Below, one piece after another: positions 44,701 to 53,579 of a stretch of 64,000 bases of DNA. Under the pieces are notes generated by a model. It was not told the origin of the DNA. It was given only the letters and a program-made list of their open reading frames with translations, and did no database searches. The first letter of the stretch is position 1. Every line of letters starts with the position of its first letter. Origin of the DNA: Paucibacter aquatile (GTDB taxonomy: Bacteria > Pseudomonadota > Gammaproteobacteria > Burkholderiales > Burkholderiaceae_C); contig NZ_POSP01000003.1 in assembly GCF_002885975.1 (NCBI RefSeq), forward strand, positions 2,728,001-2,792,000, given 5' to 3'. Both the position numbers and the translations under genes were made by a program.

Positions 44701-46695
44701 ATGCAATGCCACCCACTCGAACTCCTGGCTCCGGCCCGTGATGCCGACATCGGCATCGAAGCGATCAACCATGGCGCCGACGCCATCTACATCGGCGGCC
44801 CCGGTTTCGGCGCGCGCGACAAGGCGCCCAACAGCGTGGCCGACATCGAGCGCCTGTGTCGCCATGCCCACCGCTTCGGCGCGCGCATCTTCGTGACCAT
44901 GAACACCATCCTGCGCGACGATGAGCTAGAAGGCGCGCGCCGCCAGGCCTGGCAGCTGTATGAGGCCGGCGTGGATGCGCTGATCGTGCAGGACATGGGC
45001 CTGCTGCAGCTGGACCTGCCGCCGCTGCAGCTGCACGCCAGCACCCAGACCGACATCCGCACGCCCGAGAAGGCGCGCTTTCTGCAAGACGTGGGCTTCT
45101 CGCAGATGGTGCTGGCGCGCGAGCTGGACCTGGGCCAGATCCGCGCCATCCGCGCCCAGGTGCAAGAGGCCACGCTGGAGTTCTTCATCCACGGCGCGCT
45201 CTGCGTGGCCTACAGCGGCCAGTGCTTCATCAGCCATGCCCACAGCGGCCGCAGCGCCAACCGCGGCAACTGCTCGCAAGAGTGCCGCCTGCCCTACACC
45301 GTGACCGATGCGCAAGGCCGCGTGATCGCGCACGACAAGCATGTGCTCAGCCTCAAGGACAACGACCAGAGCGCCAACTTGGAGCTGCTGGCCGATGCCG
45401 GCATCCGCAGCTTCAAGATCGAAGGCCGCTACAAGGACATGGCCACGGTCAAGAACGTCACCGCCCACTACCGCCTGCTGCTGGACGGGCTGATGGAGCG
45501 CCGCAGCGACTACCGCCGCAGCAGCAGCGGGCGCTGCCGCTTCACCTTCACGCCGCAGCCCGAGCAGGGCTTCAACCGCGGCGGCACTGATTACTTCGTC
45601 AACGGCCGCAAGATCGACATCGGCGCCTTCGACAGCCCCAAGCACGCCGGCCTGCCGGTGGGCCATGTGGTGGCCGTGGCCGAGCAGCATTTCGATGTGG
45701 ACACCGGCGACGCCACCCTTGCGCTCAACAACGGCGATGCCCTCACCTGGTGGGACCGCCAGGGCGAGCTGCAAGGCGTGCCCATCAACACGGTGGAGCC
45801 GCTGGGTGGCACCCGCTGGCGCGTGACGCCCAATCTGCACGGCAACCAGGAGGCCCAAAGCGTGGCGGACCTCAAGGATCTGCGCCGCGACCTGGCCCTC
45901 AGCCGCAACCGCGACATGGCCTGGGAGCGCCTGCTCGCCAAGCCCTCGGCCGAACGCCGCATCGCCGTGGATCTGAGCCTGGCCCAGACCTGGGTGGACG
46001 GCCAGCCCGGCTTCGAGCTCAGCCTCAAGGACGAAGACGGTCACCGCGGCGTGGCCCGCGTCCAGCATGCCCACGAACCCGCGCGCGATGCCAAGCAGGC
46101 CGACGCCACGCTCAAGGACCAGCTGGGCAAACTGGGCACCACCATCTTCGAAGCCCGGCGCGTGCGCCTGGCCTGGCGCGAGAGCACTTGCTTCTTGCCC
46201 GCCTCCCTGGTCAATCAGCTGCGCCGCGAGGCCGTCAGCGCGCTCGAAGAAGCCCGCGCCCAAGCCTTCGAGCGCCTGCCCCGCGCCAGGCCGGTGGAGC
46301 CGCCCGTGCCCTACCCCGAGGACACGCTCAGCTACCTGGCCAATGTCTACAACGGCCAGGCCGCCGCCTTCTACGCCAAGCATGGCGTCAAGCTCGTTGG
46401 CGCGGCCTACGAGAGCCACGAGGAACTGGGCGAAGTCAGCCTCATGATCACCAAGCACTGCGTGCGCTGGAGCCTGAGCCTCTGCCCCAAGCAGGCCAAG
46501 GGCGTGACCGGCGTGCAAGGCACGGTGCGCGCCGAGCCCCTGGTGCTGCAGCATGGCGACGACCGCCTCACTCTGCGCTTCGACTGCAAGCCCTGCGAGA
46601 TGCACGTGGTCGGCGCCATGCGCAAGAACGTGCTCAAGCAGCTGAAGGCCGAGCCCATGACCTTCTATCGGACGAGGCCGGCGGCGAGGGTGTGA
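44701..46695 (+). CDS. rlhA: 23S rRNA C2501 hydroxylase RlhA (U32 family)
   Basis: Cytoplasmic U32-family protein of 664 residues, matching the long YdcP/RlhA type that hydroxylates cytidine 2501 of 23S rRNA rather than acting as a peptidase. Signatures are LELLAPARD, GADAIYIGGPGFGAR, FFIHGALCVAYSGQC and RSANRGNCSQECRLPY; the four cysteines C168, C175, C191 and C195 would hold the iron-sulfur cluster. The C-terminal collagenase-like domain ends with ITKHCVRW and KPCEMHV. ATG 44701 gives the family N-terminus. No partner gene nearby. Confidence 0.9.
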   Translation: MQCHPLELLAPARDADIGIEAINHGADAIYIGGPGFGARDKAPNSVADIERLCRHAHRFGARIFVTMNTILRDDELEGARRQAWQLYEAGVDALIVQDMGLLQLDLPPLQLHASTQTDIRTPEKARFLQDVGFSQMVLARELDLGQIRAIRAQVQEATLEFFIHGALCVAYSGQCFISHAHSGRSANRGNCSQECRLPYTVTDAQGRVIAHDKHVLSLKDNDQSANLELLADAGIRSFKIEGRYKDMATVKNVTAHYRLLLDGLMERRSDYRRSSSGRCRFTFTPQPEQGFNRGGTDYFVNGRKIDIGAFDSPKHAGLPVGHVVAVAEQHFDVDTGDATLALNNGDALTWWDRQGELQGVPINTVEPLGGTRWRVTPNLHGNQEAQSVADLKDLRRDLALSRNRDMAWERLLAKPSAERRIAVDLSLAQTWVDGQPGFELSLKDEDGHRGVARVQHAHEPARDAKQADATLKDQLGKLGTTIFEARRVRLAWRESTCFLPASLVNQLRREAVSALEEARAQAFERLPRARPVEPPVPYPEDTLSYLANVYNGQAAAFYAKHGVKLVGAAYESHEELGEVSLMITKHCVRWSLSLCPKQAKGVTGVQGTVRAEPLVLQHGDDRLTLRFDCKPCEMHVVGAMRKNVLKQLKAEPMTFYRTRPAARV

Positions 46696-46771
46696 AGAAA
46701 GAAAGAGCGGCGATGGGCAGGCTCCGAAGCAGGCAAGATCCGCGCCCGAGGCACTCAGCGCTTTCGCACCC

Positions 46772-47833
46772 ATGCTCAAACTTCTGAAATCCCTGATCGG
46801 CACCACGAAAGACAAAGCTGCAGTGCGAGCTGTCTCCGATGCGGAGACAGATGCGCAGGCGCCGCCGCCAGCTGTGATCCACGCACCGGGCGCTGAACCT
46901 TTCGATCTGTCGGCAGCGCTGATCGATGCTGGGGGCTTCCCGCTCACGGATTGGGACGCGGTGAATCGCTGGATTGCCAACGTGCCCACCGAGGCCGCCA
47001 AGGCGCAGGCATGGGCCGCTTGCGAACAGGCTTGGCTGCAGAACCTCTGCCGCGCCCTGGGGCCGGCCTACCGCTTGCGATCAAAAGGCTCGGCCCTGCT
47101 GATCTCCACCCTGCCCGAGCATGTGGCGGCAGCGACGCTGAGCTTCGTGAACAAGACCGTGCAGCGCATCGTCCATCTGCTGCAGGGGCTGGCTGCAGCG
47201 CCAGAGTGGGGTCATGACATCCTGATCGTCTTCGATGATGACGACAGCTACTACCGTTATGTCGCGCACTACTACCCCGAGGCCGGAGAGTTTGCGGCCA
47301 GCAGCGGCATGTACATCGACGGAGGCTGCGGCCACTTTGTGACGGTGAAAGCTGACCTTCGCGCGGTGGAGCCGGTCATCGCACATGAGCTGACCCACGC
47401 CTGCCTGAGCCACTTGTCCATCCCCGCGTGGCTGAACGAAGGCCTGGCCGTCAACACGGAACTGCGGCTGTGCCCACCACCACAAGCCCCAAGCAACCCT
47501 TGGGACTTGCATGCCCGCCATCTGAAGTTCTGGGGGGCTGCGGAGATTCAAGAGTTCTGGTCCGGCAAGTCCTTCCTCCGGAACGACGAGGGGAACGAGC
47601 TGTCCTACGACCTGGCCAAAGTGCTGGTGTCGCAGTTCGCCGCCGATTGGCAAACCTTCCGCCAGTTCGCGCTGGCCGCTGACGTGGCGGATGGTGGCGC
47701 GGCAGCCGCTCAACTTCACCTCGGCATCGATCTGGGGGCGGCGGTGTGCGCGATTCTGGAGCGGGAGCCGGATGCATCGTGGTCGCCGAGGCCGGAGGCG
47801 TGGGGGAAGGCGCCGGAGCGAGGGGCGTTCTGA
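46772..47833 (+). CDS. Gluzincin-like putative zinc peptidase
   Basis: Hypothetical protein of 353 residues without signal peptide. The central region carries a gluzincin motif: HELTH (H205, E206, H209) followed by WLNEGLA with E223 as the third ligand, as in Peptidase_MA-type proteins. A run of acidic residues (FDDDDSYY) lies near 154. N-terminal 40 residues are low complexity. It may be a protease or a catalytically inert relative. It is followed on the same strand by two small membrane proteins. Codon use is less GC-biased than in the neighbouring rlhA gene. Confidence 0.75.
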   Translation: MLKLLKSLIGTTKDKAAVRAVSDAETDAQAPPPAVIHAPGAEPFDLSAALIDAGGFPLTDWDAVNRWIANVPTEAAKAQAWAACEQAWLQNLCRALGPAYRLRSKGSALLISTLPEHVAAATLSFVNKTVQRIVHLLQGLAAAPEWGHDILIVFDDDDSYYRYVAHYYPEAGEFAASSGMYIDGGCGHFVTVKADLRAVEPVIAHELTHACLSHLSIPAWLNEGLAVNTELRLCPPPQAPSNPWDLHARHLKFWGAAEIQEFWSGKSFLRNDEGNELSYDLAKVLVSQFAADWQTFRQFALAADVADGGAAAAQLHLGIDLGAAVCAILEREPDASWSPRPEAWGKAPERGAF

Positions 47834-47953
47834 GGGGTTCGCTGATGCGCTTGAGAGCAAGCGCCGTCCGATTGAAAGCCCTTAGGACTCGAGACCGCCC
47901 CCTGTCGCCGTCTTTTTTCGGACGGAGCCGGCGAAAGGGCTTGAAGGGTAGCC

Positions 47954-48367
47954 ATGAGCCAATCACAGAGCAGGGATGTTCATCCGTCGAGGTCTTTCGT
48001 CATGCGGCGCATGCAGGCTGTCGTCCGCCTGGCTGCGTGGTGGGTTTTCCTCGCGCTCTCGCTCACGCTGCCGTTTTGGCTGCTGAGCCTGGTGACAAGT
48101 CTGGGCGGCCACTTTGCGGACACAATGGAGGTCTCGACCTACCAGGACCTCAGTTCAGCCGCGTTTGTCGCATCAACAGGCCTTTCAATCTGGCTGCTCA
48201 GCCTTCCCGAGCGCTATTTGCCGGTTCGTTTCACGCTTGGCTACCTGCTGATCATTGCGTGGGCAATCGCTGCTTTTGCTGCGCGCTCGACTTGTGGCGG
48301 AAGCATCCCTTTGGGCAAGCTCGGTGCGCCTGTGGTGGAGCAGTCTCAATATGAGTGCGATGCGTGA
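47954..48367 (+). CDS. Small membrane protein, unknown function
   Basis: Protein of 137 residues with three to four hydrophobic segments (LAAWWVFLALSLTLPFWLLSLV, AAFVASTGLSIWLLSL, FTLGYLLIIAWAIAAFAA) and a short C-terminal tail with two cysteines (STCGG, YECDA). The ATG follows AAGG by about six bases. No family is recognised. It is preceded by nested inverted repeats (AAGCCCTT at 47876 and AAGGGCTT at 47935), so its leader may be structured. The less GC-rich codon use suggests recent arrival. Confidence 0.65.
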   Translation: MSQSQSRDVHPSRSFVMRRMQAVVRLAAWWVFLALSLTLPFWLLSLVTSLGGHFADTMEVSTYQDLSSAAFVASTGLSIWLLSLPERYLPVRFTLGYLLIIAWAIAAFAARSTCGGSIPLGKLGAPVVEQSQYECDA

Positions 48368-48406
48368 GCGCTACAGCCGAGCTGATTTGAAGCTCCACAC
48401 AGCCAA

Positions 48407-48658
48407 ATGCGATACCGAACGCCCCTCCGCTACGCCTGCTACTTATTTGCCATCTTGATGGCGGCGTGCTCGATATGGTGCCTGCTCTGGGTGGTTTCGT
48501 CTTGGAGCATGGCGTTCTCGGAATGCGCGGGGGCCTACGGCTTGTTTGCTGAGAACCCGCGCTGTCGGCAGCCGTCGATGGCCGCATTGCTCGCACTTGC
48601 GTGCATGCTTGGCGCCACCGCTGCAGTGATGCTGGGCAGAAAGAAGTTTCGCTCCTGA
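48407..48658 (+). CDS. Very small two-helix membrane protein
   Basis: Protein of 83 residues with two hydrophobic helices (about 10-33 and 57-76) joined by a loop with two cysteines (SECAGAY, NPRCRQP), and a basic tail GRKKFRS that would lie in the cytoplasm. The ribosome site is weak and no family is recognised. It lies 39 bases after the previous small membrane gene and shares its codon style, so the two may form one unit. The 110 bases that follow hold nothing. Confidence 0.55.
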   Translation: MRYRTPLRYACYLFAILMAACSIWCLLWVVSSWSMAFSECAGAYGLFAENPRCRQPSMAALLALACMLGATAAVMLGRKKFRS

Positions 48659-48768
48659 TCCTCCTCGGCATCAGGTGCCGTCGTTGGGCCTGCTGAGGTT
48701 CTGTGCTCGTCTTTGTGCGAAGCGGCAGAGGGTCACTTAAAGGTCGCCCCCACCTTAACTGCCGCAAC

Positions 48769-49860
48769 TCAATCCACCCCACCCTCCACCGGCAGCCGCT
48801 CCGCCCGCCAGCGCAGCATCCCCCCCGCCAGATTGGCCACACGCTTGCAGCCCGATTTCTGCAGCAGCACCGTGGCCTGGGCCGAGCGGGTGCCGGAGCG
48901 GCAGACGGCGACGACGGGGCGCGCGGGGTCGATCTCGGCGGCCATGCGGGCGCTGAGTTCGGACAAGGGAAGCAGGCGGGCGCCGGGGATGTGGCCCAGG
49001 GCATCGGTGAACTCGGGGGCTTCGCGCACATCAATCAGCTGCAACGCGCCGCTGCGGGCCTCGGCCAGGCGCTCGGCCAGGCTGGCGGCCTGGATCTCCC
49101 AGATGCCGCTGAAACTGAAGGTCAGTGGTGCCCAGCTGCTGTCCTGGCCTTCGGCGCCATGCGCGCCGGGCTGGCCGCAGCGCAAGTTCGCCGGCACGGC
49201 GATGTCCATCTGCTTGGGGTGGGGCAGGCCCAGGTGGTTCATGTACCCGGCGAAATCGCCCTCGTTGGCGTCGCCACCCAGGCGCGGGTTGTAGCGCAGC
49301 TCTTCGGCCACGCTGGTGACGGTGAGACCGCGGTAGTCATGGCCGGGGTAGAGCAGGCAGGTCTGGGGCAGGCTCAAGATCTGCTCTCGTACCGAGCGGA
49401 ACAGCTGGCCGGGGCTGCCTTGTTGGAAATCCGTGCGGCCGCAGCCGCGGATCAAAAGGCTGTCGCCGGTGAAGGCCATGCTCAAGTCGTCCAGCACATA
49501 GCTCAGGCAACCATTGGTGTGGCCGGGCGTGGCGCGCACTTCCAGGTAGCGGCGGCCAAAGGCAACGCGGTCGCCATGGCGCAGCGGCCGGTCCACCGGG
49601 CTGGCGCCGGCATGCTCGGACAACAGGATCTGGCTGCCGCAGCTCTGCTTCATCAACCAGGCGCCGGTGACATGGTCGGCATGGACATGCGTGTCCAGCG
49701 TGGCCAGCAGGCGGAGGCCCAGCTCGCGCAGCAGGGCGCTGTCGCGGCGGTGGTGCTCGAACACCGGGTCGATCAAGACCGCCTCGCCGGCCTCGGCATC
49801 GCCGAGCAGGTAGGTGTAGGTGGACGAGACAGGGTCAAAAAGCTGACGGAAGACAAGCAT
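48769..49860 (-). CDS. Persulfide dioxygenase-rhodanese fusion
   Basis: Protein of 363 residues joining a metallo-beta-lactamase-fold persulfide dioxygenase (ETHE1/Blh type) to a rhodanese domain. The metal site is THVHADHVTG (H58, H60, D62, H63), with ATPGHTNGCLSY and LLYPGHDYRG completing it. The rhodanese domain (about 255-360) has its catalytic cysteine C320 in AVCRSGTRS. It would oxidise glutathione persulfide and pass sulfur onward in sulfide detoxification. ATG 49860 follows GGGGGTG. Two half-size YeeE/YedE transporter genes lie directly upstream on the same strand. Confidence 0.93.
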   Translation of the reverse strand: MLVFRQLFDPVSSTYTYLLGDAEAGEAVLIDPVFEHHRRDSALLRELGLRLLATLDTHVHADHVTGAWLMKQSCGSQILLSEHAGASPVDRPLRHGDRVAFGRRYLEVRATPGHTNGCLSYVLDDLSMAFTGDSLLIRGCGRTDFQQGSPGQLFRSVREQILSLPQTCLLYPGHDYRGLTVTSVAEELRYNPRLGGDANEGDFAGYMNHLGLPHPKQMDIAVPANLRCGQPGAHGAEGQDSSWAPLTFSFSGIWEIQAASLAERLAEARSGALQLIDVREAPEFTDALGHIPGARLLPLSELSARMAAEIDPARPVVAVCRSGTRSAQATVLLQKSGCKRVANLAGGMLRWRAERLPVEGGVD

Positions 49861-49931
49861 GGAAACACCCCCAGGTGTGGCTTGGTGGAAAGCGCGATTC
49901 AAGAGAATGCAGCGAGGAATCGGCCGATCGC

Positions 49932-50369
49932 TCAGGCTGCTCTCGCAAGAAAGCGATCATGAAACCACATGCCGGCAAGCATCGAGGCGACAAAGATCAA
50001 GGCGGCTTCACTGCCTGAGCCAAAAGCTCCCAGGGCGACCAGGGCCGGCCCCGGGCAAAAGCCCGCGATGCCCCAGCCCACGCCGAAGAGTAGGCCGCCC
50101 AGCAGCAGCCGGCCATCGATGCGGCCGGGCGGCGGCAGCTCCATGGCTTCGCCCGTCCAGGCGCGCTCGCGCCGGGCCGCGCAGGCAAAAGGGATGAGGC
50201 CCACGGCCACCGCCCCGCCCATGACCAGGGCCAGGCTGGGGTCCCAGGCGCCGAACAGATCGAGAAAGCCTTTGACCTTGGCCGGGTCGCTCATGCCGCC
50301 GACGATCAGGCCCAGGCCGAAGAGCAGGCCGCTGGCCAAAGCCAGGAGGTGGCGAATCAATGCAGACAT
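49932..50369 (-). CDS. YeeE/YedE half-transporter (DUF6691 type)
   Basis: Membrane protein of 145 residues with four to five hydrophobic segments, the second half of a split YeeE/YedE (DUF395) sulfur-compound transporter. Signatures are GLGLIVGGMSDPAKVKGFLD and the cysteine motif GIAGFCPGPAL. It lies between the other half and the persulfide dioxygenase fusion, 71 bases before the latter. The pair probably imports thiosulfate or other reduced sulfur, or handles it at the membrane. Confidence 0.9.
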   Translation of the reverse strand: MSALIRHLLALASGLLFGLGLIVGGMSDPAKVKGFLDLFGAWDPSLALVMGGAVAVGLIPFACAARRERAWTGEAMELPPPGRIDGRLLLGGLLFGVGWGIAGFCPGPALVALGAFGSGSEAALIFVASMLAGMWFHDRFLARAA

Positions 50370-50405
50370 ACGCGTCGCTCCGAGAACAGCCGATCCATCG
50401 ATAAA

Positions 50406-50864
50406 TCAAGCCAGGCCATGGCGCATCAGCCACACCGTGGCGAAGCCGGCGGCCATGAAGACCAGCACATTGAGCAAAGAGCGCAGCGAGAGCCGGCTCA
50501 GCCCGCAAACCCCATGCCCGCTGGTGCAGCCATTGGCCATGCGCACGCCCACCCCCACCAGCAGGCCGGCCGCCACCAGGCCCAGCGGGCCCACATCGAC
50601 CGTCAGGCCCGGCCAAGGCGCGAACACGCGCCAGGCCCAGGGCGCCAGCAGCAGGCCAGCCAGAAACATCAGCCGCGAGCGCTCCGGCGCGCCGCTCAGG
50701 CCCGCCCAGCCGCGCTGCCGCAGCGCCCGCCAGGGGCTGGCGACGATGCCGGCAATGCCGGCGATGCGCCCATTGCCGAGCAGGAACAAGGCCGCGGCCA
50801 GGCCGATCAGCAGGCCGCCGATCAAGGCATGGAGCGGGGTGAACTGAGACCAGGCGATCTGCAT
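50406..50864 (-). CDS. YeeE/YedE half-transporter (DUF395)
   Basis: Membrane protein of 152 residues and first half of the split sulfur transporter. Signatures are GGLLIGLAAALFLLGNGRIAGIAG and the cysteine motif NGCTSGHGVCGLS. ATG 50864 gives the normal family start (QIAWSQFTPLHAL); a TTG at 50894 would add ten residues, and neither has a clear ribosome site. It is the first gene of a three-gene sulfur unit. The 147 bases to the divergent ligase gene should hold its promoter, but no clear operator was seen. Confidence 0.9.
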   Translation of the reverse strand: MQIAWSQFTPLHALIGGLLIGLAAALFLLGNGRIAGIAGIVASPWRALRQRGWAGLSGAPERSRLMFLAGLLLAPWAWRVFAPWPGLTVDVGPLGLVAAGLLVGVGVRMANGCTSGHGVCGLSRLSLRSLLNVLVFMAAGFATVWLMRHGLA

Positions 50865-51011
50865 GAGGGCAAGCAAAGAGTAGCCAGAAACCAAGGAGAG
50901 GCGAGTTGCGCTCCAGCGGGGGGCTGGCAGCGCCAGCGTCTTTGGATCTTAGTAGCTCCTTGGGGGCGGCCCGGCTTGCGGCCACGCGCACTCATGTGAT
51001 GATTCGGCCCC

Positions 51012-52826
51012 ATGTCGACCGCCTCTGCCCACACCTCCGCCAGCCACGCTGTGCCGAGCGCAACGCCCACCGCCTTGATCGGCCCCTACAGCGTGCTGGC
51101 CTTGCTGCTGGCCAATGCACTGCCGCCCCTGCTGGCCTACAGCCTCACGCCCTCGGCCACCTTGTTCAACCAGCTGGCTGCCCTGGGCGGCTGGGGCCTG
51201 GTGCTGCTGGCCCTGCGGGCCGAGCTGGGCGCAGGCGCTTTGAGCCGGCAGCAGGGGCCGGCCGTCTGGGCCCTGCTGTTGCTGGTGGCAGCGCCCTGGG
51301 TGAGCTGGGCCTGGGCCGGCCTGCCACTCTCACTGACCCTGGCCAACAGCGGCATGCTGGCCGCGGCGCTGGGCCTGGTCTGGGTGGCGCAAGGCCTGCG
51401 CGATGGGCAGCGCGCCGATTGGTTTGAAGCCTTGTGCTGGGGCCTGCTGGCCGCCGGTCTGCTGAGCCTGGGGGTCAGCCTGGTGCAGGTGTTTGCGCCC
51501 CAGCTGGCCGATGGCCATGTGATCGCGCGCTCGGGCATCCCCGGCCGCGCGGTGGGCAATATGCGCCAGCCCAACCATCTGGCCAGCCTCTTGATGTGGG
51601 CCTGCGTGGCGGCCGTCTACCTGGGCAACCAGGATCGCTTCAGCTTTCTGTTCCGCAACACGGCGGCGCGCCGCGCCGTGCTGCCGGTGCTGCTGTTTGC
51701 CTTTGTGTTCGCCGTGGTCTTGACGGCCTCGCGCACCGGCATGATCGGCGTGCTGATCCTGGCCCTGTGGGGCGCGCTGGACCGCAAGCTCAGCCGCGCC
51801 AGCAAGCTCAGCCTGCTGGCCACGCCGCTGATGCTGGGCCTGAGCTGGTGGCTGATGTCGGTCTGGGCCAGCCACGGCGCCCATGCCTTCGGCGCCGAGT
51901 CACGGCTGGCCGAGGGCGCGGGCTCGCCCTCGCGCATCGCCATCCTGCTCAATGCCTGGGAGCTGCTCAAGCTCAACCCGCTGACGGGCGTGGGCTGGGG
52001 CGAGTTCAACCTGGCCTGGAGCATGAGCGAGTTCCCCAAGCGCCCGGTGGCCTTCTTCGACCACACGCACAACATCGCCATGCAGCTGGCCGTGGACCTG
52101 GGCCTGCCGGCGGCAACCCTGATCCTGGGCCTGCTCGCTTGGGCGCTGTGGCGCGCCCTGGCCCTGAGCTGGCAGCGCCTGGGCGCCGAGGGTGTGGCGC
52201 GCCGCTGCGCCTTCATGGGCGTGCTGATGATCGGCCTGCACAGCCTGCTCGAGTACCCGCTCTGGTACGCCTACTTCCTGCTGCCCACGGCCTTCATGCT
52301 GGGCCTGGCCGTGGGCCGCGATGCGCCAGAGGCGGCGGACCGTGCCGATGCGAGGGACACCGCCCCGCGCCTGCGCGGCGTCGGCCTGATCGGCGCCCTG
52401 TTGCTGGCGGGCAGCCTGTTCGCGGTCTGGGACTATCTGCGCGTGGTGGCCATCTATGTGCCGCCGGCCGATGCCAAACCGCTGAGCCAGCGCATCGAGG
52501 ACGGCCGCGCCTCGGTCTTCTTCGCCACGCAGGCTGATTACGCCGCCGCCACCAGCGCCCCGCCCAGCGCCGCCGCCCTGGCCGCCGCCCGGCAGACGGC
52601 CCACAACCTGATCGATGTGCGCCTGATGATGGCCTGGGCCAAGTCCCTGCACGCCGTCGGCGACGATGAGCGTGCCCGCCATGTGGTGCAGCGCCTGCGC
52701 GAGTTCCGCAACAGCGCCGCCGACGACTGGCTGGGCGAATGCGATCAGCCCGGCTTCGACCCGGCCGAAGCGCCCTTCCAGTGCAGCCCTCCGAGCCGCG
52801 TCATCGATTGGCGGGAGATGCGCTGA
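51012..52826 (+). CDS. Wzy/PglL-type O-antigen ligase-like membrane protein
   Basis: Inner-membrane protein of 604 residues with about 12 hydrophobic segments and a C-terminal periplasmic region. The ligase core is shown by GRAVGNMRQPNHLASLL (about 178-194), VLTASRTGMIGVLIL, and the large-loop signature HTHNIAMQLAVDLGLPAA plus LEYPLWYAYFLLP. These are features of the Wzy_C/PglL group that transfers lipid-linked glycans to proteins or lipid A. No pilin or glycan gene is nearby, so target (protein or lipopolysaccharide) is open. Confidence 0.88.
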   Translation: MSTASAHTSASHAVPSATPTALIGPYSVLALLLANALPPLLAYSLTPSATLFNQLAALGGWGLVLLALRAELGAGALSRQQGPAVWALLLLVAAPWVSWAWAGLPLSLTLANSGMLAAALGLVWVAQGLRDGQRADWFEALCWGLLAAGLLSLGVSLVQVFAPQLADGHVIARSGIPGRAVGNMRQPNHLASLLMWACVAAVYLGNQDRFSFLFRNTAARRAVLPVLLFAFVFAVVLTASRTGMIGVLILALWGALDRKLSRASKLSLLATPLMLGLSWWLMSVWASHGAHAFGAESRLAEGAGSPSRIAILLNAWELLKLNPLTGVGWGEFNLAWSMSEFPKRPVAFFDHTHNIAMQLAVDLGLPAATLILGLLAWALWRALALSWQRLGAEGVARRCAFMGVLMIGLHSLLEYPLWYAYFLLPTAFMLGLAVGRDAPEAADRADARDTAPRLRGVGLIGALLLAGSLFAVWDYLRVVAIYVPPADAKPLSQRIEDGRASVFFATQADYAAATSAPPSAAALAAARQTAHNLIDVRLMMAWAKSLHAVGDDERARHVVQRLREFRNSAADDWLGECDQPGFDPAEAPFQCSPPSRVIDWREMR

Positions 52827-52930
52827 GGTGCAGCGTGCCGCGCTGCTTTTTGCGTTCACATGACGGCTGAGCCGCCTGAATCAGTGGCGTGCGTTCAAGG
52901 CTTTGATCAAGCTTGGGCCTGGCATCGGGC

Positions 52931-53410
52931 TCAGGCCGCCACCCAGTCGCCACTCTTGCCGCCCTGCTTCTCCAGCACGCGGATCTGGCCCATGACCATG
53001 CCGCGGTCGGCGGCCTTGCACATGTCGTAGATGGTGAGCAGGCCGATTTGCACGGCGGTCAAGGCTTCCATCTCCACACCGGTGCGGCCCAGGGTTTCGA
53101 CCTGCGCGCTGCAGTGGACGGCGTTCTCGGCGGTGTCGATCTCGAACTCCACGGCCACGCGGGTCAGGGGCAGGGGGTGGCACAGGGGGATCAGGTCGGC
53201 CGTGCGCTTGGCGGCCTGGATGGCGGCGATGCGGGCGATGCCCAGCACATCACCTTTCTTGGCGCTGCCGCTGGTGATCAAGGCCAGGGTGGCGGGCTGC
53301 ATGACGATGCGGCCGCGGGCGCGGGCAATGCGGTGCGTCACATCCTTGGCCGCCACATCCACCATATGGGCCTGGCCTTGGGCGTCGAAATGGGTCAGTG
53401 GAGAGTTCAT
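52931..53410 (-). CDS. moaC: Cyclic pyranopterin monophosphate synthase MoaC
   Basis: Molybdenum cofactor enzyme, 159 residues, converting the MoaA product to cyclic pyranopterin monophosphate. Family blocks are MVDVAAKDVTHRIARARG, GDVLGIARIAAIQAAKRT, LIPLCHPLPL and TGVEMEALTAVQIGLLTIYDMCKA, with the catalytic lysine in DMCKA and GGKSG near the end. Length and start are normal. It is divergent from the BepA-like gene; no other molybdopterin gene lies nearby. Confidence 0.96.
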   Translation of the reverse strand: MNSPLTHFDAQGQAHMVDVAAKDVTHRIARARGRIVMQPATLALITSGSAKKGDVLGIARIAAIQAAKRTADLIPLCHPLPLTRVAVEFEIDTAENAVHCSAQVETLGRTGVEMEALTAVQIGLLTIYDMCKAADRGMVMGQIRVLEKQGGKSGDWVAA

Positions 53411-53579
53411 GGCAGGGGCGGTCGCAGTCGAGAAGAAACCGAAAAGCAGGGCATGAAGGATGGCCCCAGTGGGCGCAGCTCGCAGCACCGGAAACAATCG
53501 GGCAATGCGGGGCATCGATAAAGCGGCATCATAGTGAGCCGCGCGCTGCACGGTGGTGGCCCCGGAGATTGCTGTCCCG

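Noticed and set aside
44926..47001. Long minus-strand open frame opposite rlhA
   Set aside because: The plus strand encodes an unmistakable RlhA protein; the minus-strand translation is low complexity.
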